Assembly (NCBI GenBank): GCA_037833965.1
Contig: AP031356.1
Coordinates: forward strand, 24,574,501-24,638,500
DNA: 64,000 nucleotides
Reading direction: 5' to 3'
Source of the DNA: Marchantia polymorpha subsp. ruderalis
Lineage: Eukaryota > Streptophyta > Marchantiopsida > Marchantiales > Marchantiaceae
The notes under the pieces were generated by a model. It did no database searches and was not told the origin of the DNA. It worked only from the letters and a program-made list of their open reading frames with translations. Shown piece by piece: positions 60,471 through 64,000 of the stretch. Position numbers and translations under genes: made by a program. The stretch's first letter is position 1; each line of letters begins with the position of its first letter.

Positions 60471-61100
60471 GACGTGCTTTCACCCATCTATTTCAGTAGG
60501 TGTTCGACGGCTTGTGATTCGCTCGCGCCAAGATTGGACACAGTCTGTGGCAAAGCCAAATCTGAGGCCTGCTGGTTTGTTGCTCCGCTGCGCTGCTGGC
60601 CGGGAATCCGTTCTGAGGACGGACGGTCTAGTGCCTGGGTAGCCACTCGCCATCCCCCGACTGCTTGGTATCCACTTATATATTGAAGTCACTGCACATG
60701 GTTAGATTCAAATTGGGTTGTGTTCTGTGTTGCGACGCATTCTCAGGCAAGGCAGTCACTCTCAGCAGGCAGGCAGGCAGGCATCAGGCAATCAGGGCCT
60801 TGGGAAGAGAATGTTCTTGTGGACGAGCATGTCACCAGAAGAAGCGTGTTCAGATGGTCAAAGTGCATCAGCAGCTGGGCCTTGACTCGATCGCCATCGT
60901 CCTCGTCTGTTTCTCACTCCTTGCTATTCCTCTTCCCGCTTCCTTGCGCTCATCTTCAATCTTCTTCTCTAGAAGAGTGCTAGAAGAGAGCGAGAGAGAG
61001 CGAGAGAGAGAGCGGTCACTGATCGGGATCAATTCTACAGTGGAGATGTGACCCGACAGCCGCGCTTGGCAATTTTTGTGCCTTGTGATGAATTGACGTG

Positions 61101-64000
61101 GTGAGATGTTCACAGAGAGCTGAACATGACGACTTTCACGTCGGTCGTAATCAGACGGAGTTTTTCCAGCCCAGCTGCCGATGGTGCTGTGATGTGAATG
61201 TGGGATTGAGTCGCAAGTTTGGAAAACTATCTTCCGACATGATGCTTCACACGGTCTTCAGTCTGGATTGTTTTTCAAGCTTGTGACACTGTCCCACGTA
61301 CACAAGGTACGACTGTCATGCGACTCTTCGTACGCGGGGAAGACACAAACACCTTTCCATGTGACATCTGGGTTCTGAGTGACTTGGTCGGTCTGTAATG
61401 CATACAATACTTTGCGATATGCTGGTAGGTTCTTTCGTGTCCTTTTTATGCATTCACAGCTCGAACACCGGAATCGCAATAGCTCGAAATTCTAATCGTC
61501 GTAGAGGAAAGAACGCTGAGTAGCTGTTGATAGAATTGAGCTGTAGCATTATATTGGTTGGCAATTTAGCTTATCATCTGCCCGTCGATGATCGCGTCAC
61601 AAGATAGAAGCCCATGGACCGTGGGGCGAAATAACGGCTCTCTTCTTGGCAGCTGACGTCCCTGGACCTGAAGTGCATCTGAGTTTCTTTGTAATGAATG
61701 CAGATGTCCTTACAGCATCTGGCTTCCAGCTGTGGGTGTTAACAGAGCCTGTTGCTAACGTCCGTTTAATGGCTGTCGTGCGCTGTTCCAGTAAGAAGCT
61801 GTTGCTCAACGTTGTTGCGCAACTCATGAGTATGATCCATAGGAGGGTTTCAGGAAATCGACTTTAAGCTAGCTGAAATACCCAATTGTTTTTTTGAGAA
61901 AGACCTGTACCTTTCTTTCATGGATGAGAATGTGTGTTTCACCACGCAGATGACCGGATTAAAATCGATAAGATTTGTCTAACATAGGAATACCGATTCG
62001 CTATTAGGTAATATCTTCCATCCTCGGGAGTCCAACTTTGTCCCTTTACTTAAGAGATCGAGCTGTGATCTCTTTAACGGGACAAACCCCAGCTACGAAG
62101 TAGGTGATAAGATCTCACTTAGTTCACAGATGAAGACGTTTATTAGCTAGTGCGCTAAGGTTTTGATATATTTGCTAGCATCTGATTACCACACATCCAA
62201 CTTGTAATTGATCTGTTAATATAAGGACTCTCTTTACTTGTACTAGAAGTGTGTACTCAATTGGAATTGTTGGGATTACTATGCAAGTTGCTATGAGATG
62301 TGACACTCGAGTTGAAGCTCCAAAATTTTAGCATGTGTGTTAATAGTGCTGTCGGTCGAGTTTGATGTTTTTTACACCAGTGAAGGTTAACTTTTCCTCA
62401 GGAATACATATGGAAAATTGCATTGGACAAATTGGCCCCCAAGTGCATGCCGATTGAAAAAATGGCATGATGTATCACGTATCCTTACATCTAATCGGTA
62501 GCCATTATTGACCAAGTGAAGAGTGGGATGTTGCTCAAATCTACTACCAATCTGTGAGATGGAGTAATCGAACTGACTGCGCTCTGTCTCTACCTCAAAC
62601 CTCCAAAATGTAGTGTGTACTTGAGAACTATAATTGACATATTATACAACGCCAGTTGTTTCGTTCCTCCTTTCTCTCTCGTGAATCGAATATACAGCAG
62701 AGTAATAGACCAACATTGACAGTCATGTTTTGTTGGGATGTTTACACCAGATCTTGTGGAAAATAGACAGTTGAATTCGTGAAAGGAAAATTTTGACCGG
62801 CTTCATAACCAAATGATAGTACAGTCCCAAAAGAATGCCATCTTCAGGAAGGCAAGCAAATTTCTATGATAAGGAGGAACGTACGTGTGGAGTAGGACAG
62901 TATCATTCGCAACTGTCACTTCCTTCTACGCGTTTGTAAAAGTTCACGTGTTCATAGAACCCAAGTCAGATGACTCGTGAGTACAGTAGGGAACGGAATG
63001 GTACTTCCTGTAAATCTCGCACCCCCCCTAAATAACACAAGTACCCACGCTAGCGTAATTCGTGACAGTCTCCACGAGGCTTTTGAAACCGTCATGTATG
63101 ACGTCTAAGGTGAAAATTTGACAGGGTGCTGAGCAATAGTCGACAGCCTGAATTCCCGAGTCTTCAGCTGATTCTCAAGTTTTTAATTCCTGTGTAAGAA
63201 CAAATACTACTATAACGTGCTCAATGATCTTCATAAAGAAGCACTTGATATGGCCTCTGTGTTTGCACCAACGAATATGACAAGCGTTATGCAAACATGC
63301 AAAGCTGCCCAAAAACGTGCGTAAGTTAGCAGGCAATCAGTTGTTGGGAAAATGGCGTCAGCAACTTTCGAAGCCGTGACCTCCTGTACCGATAGTCTGA
63401 CTATAGATGATTGCACATTATCGACACTGTACATTCTTGCTTCATGCTGTTGTGACTCCTCTCAGGTCCTCCAAGATCTGACTATGATGGGAGGAGCCTT
63501 GAACTCCAATAAAAAGCACTAGACATGGATTATATTAAATAGATGTCATAAAATAGCTGCTTAGTACATACTGTTGTCAGGTGGTAGTAAGCTTTGTGAT
63601 TTTCGAGATCGAGCATTGAGTTAAGGAAAGAGCGGATATTGACGTATATGTATATGAGCCGGACACATCAGTGGGACTGCACTGAAACAGACCTTGCCCA
63701 CTAACAAAACTTGTGTGTAGAATTTTTTAAACAATTCCACAGATATTCTCAGTAAGCTCATGGTGCTTAAAAAATGAACAGTAATTAAATAAAGATAATT
63801 GCAGTTTGGCAGTGCTCAATCTTTTCAACACTGTTGCATCCAGACTTCCGGGTATCGTACAGAAGTGATATGATTTCCATCTACCACGAGACAGTGCTTA
63901 GAGATAGAGATGTAAATGGTGTGAATGCGTCCTAGCCTACGGTCCATGTCATCCACTTCTATATAATGAGTCTGATTCTGGCCTTGGATATGATTCCTTG
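61101..64000. other. Unassigned right end
   Basis: About 2.9 kb with no recognisable protein; the longest frames are 62-76 codons. Base composition is intermediate and there is no sign of the retrotransposon families found elsewhere in the window. It may hold introns, UTR or a non-coding gene belonging to the promoter-like region before it. Confidence 0.4.

Larger units (their letters stand above)
58801..61100. promoter_or_regulatory. GC-richer promoter-like region with GA tracts and W-boxes
   Basis: GA-rich tracts at 59714-59751 and 60984-61013, a CAGG-type tetranucleotide run at about 60764-60781, and at least five TTGACT words in two tandem arrays (59849-59930 and 60411-60470). Open frames up to 128 codons overlap on both strands without family resemblance. 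The features suit a plant promoter and 5' leader, with the gene body either in the unassigned DNA to the right or off the window. Direction is undecided. Confidence 0.4.

Noticed and set aside
1..64000. CRISPR arrays, rRNA, bacterial operons
   Set aside because: No regularly spaced short repeats and no rRNA or operon-like gene packing; the window is eukaryotic.

Overview
The window looks like nuclear DNA from a land plant. It has an intron-rich gene with plant-type splice sites, Ty1/copia and Ty3/gypsy retrotransposons of plant type, and GA-rich promoter-like tracts. The style (AT-rich gypsy graveyards beside GC-richer gene edges) would suit a bryophyte, but that is inference; nothing here fixes the species.

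Layout. (1) 1-9412, minus strand: the 5' two thirds of an NPC1-type sterol transporter gene. I resolved 21 coding exons with consistent phases (about 813 codons), plus one tentative exon; the 3' end lies beyond base 1. (2) 9413-10260: GC-richer upstream region of that gene. (3) 10261-12346: AT-rich, nothing recognised. (4) 12347-24070: an old Ty1/copia element (minus) with both LTRs. It is split inside its RNase H by an old Ty3/gypsy element ('Gypsy-B', 13235-18992), which itself carries a solo LTR of a third family ('Gypsy-A', 17719-18487). (5) 24071-26501: a decayed gypsy relic. (6) 26507-43029: a nested stack. Outermost is copy 1 of an unclassified element family I call X (5-bp duplication GATGT). 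Its long ORF is cut by a solo Gypsy-A LTR (27676-28426), and its 3' part by a nearly full-length, young Gypsy-A element (30217-42710). That Gypsy-A element is in turn split between reverse transcriptase and RNase H by copy 2 of X (32760-37614, duplication TTACC). (7) 43035-50560: strongly AT-shifted fragments of Gypsy-A LTRs and Gypsy-B, with a GC-richer BED-finger-like gene fragment at about 47.2-48.0 kb. (8) 50561-50874: a hAT-like MITE with perfect terminal repeats and an 8-bp duplication. (9) 50883-54890: AT-rich, unrecognised. (10) 54890-64000: GC-richer DNA with W-box tandem repeats and GA tracts, but no gene I can identify.

The main discovery candidate is family X. Its two divergent copies have matching termini (TGTGGT...ATTACA), clean 5-bp target duplications and much higher GC than the surroundings. 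Both carry an ORF coding for an unrecognised globular domain plus a long coiled coil, and both have a base-paired stem-loop just after the ORF. I see no RT, integrase or transposase. The termini fit either a very long protein-coding solo LTR or a non-autonomous terminal-inverted-repeat element.

Order of events from the nesting: copia, then Gypsy-B into it, then the Gypsy-A LTR into Gypsy-B; separately X copy 1, then Gypsy-A insertions into it, then X copy 2 into Gypsy-A. The only ordinary host gene I can name is NPC1.
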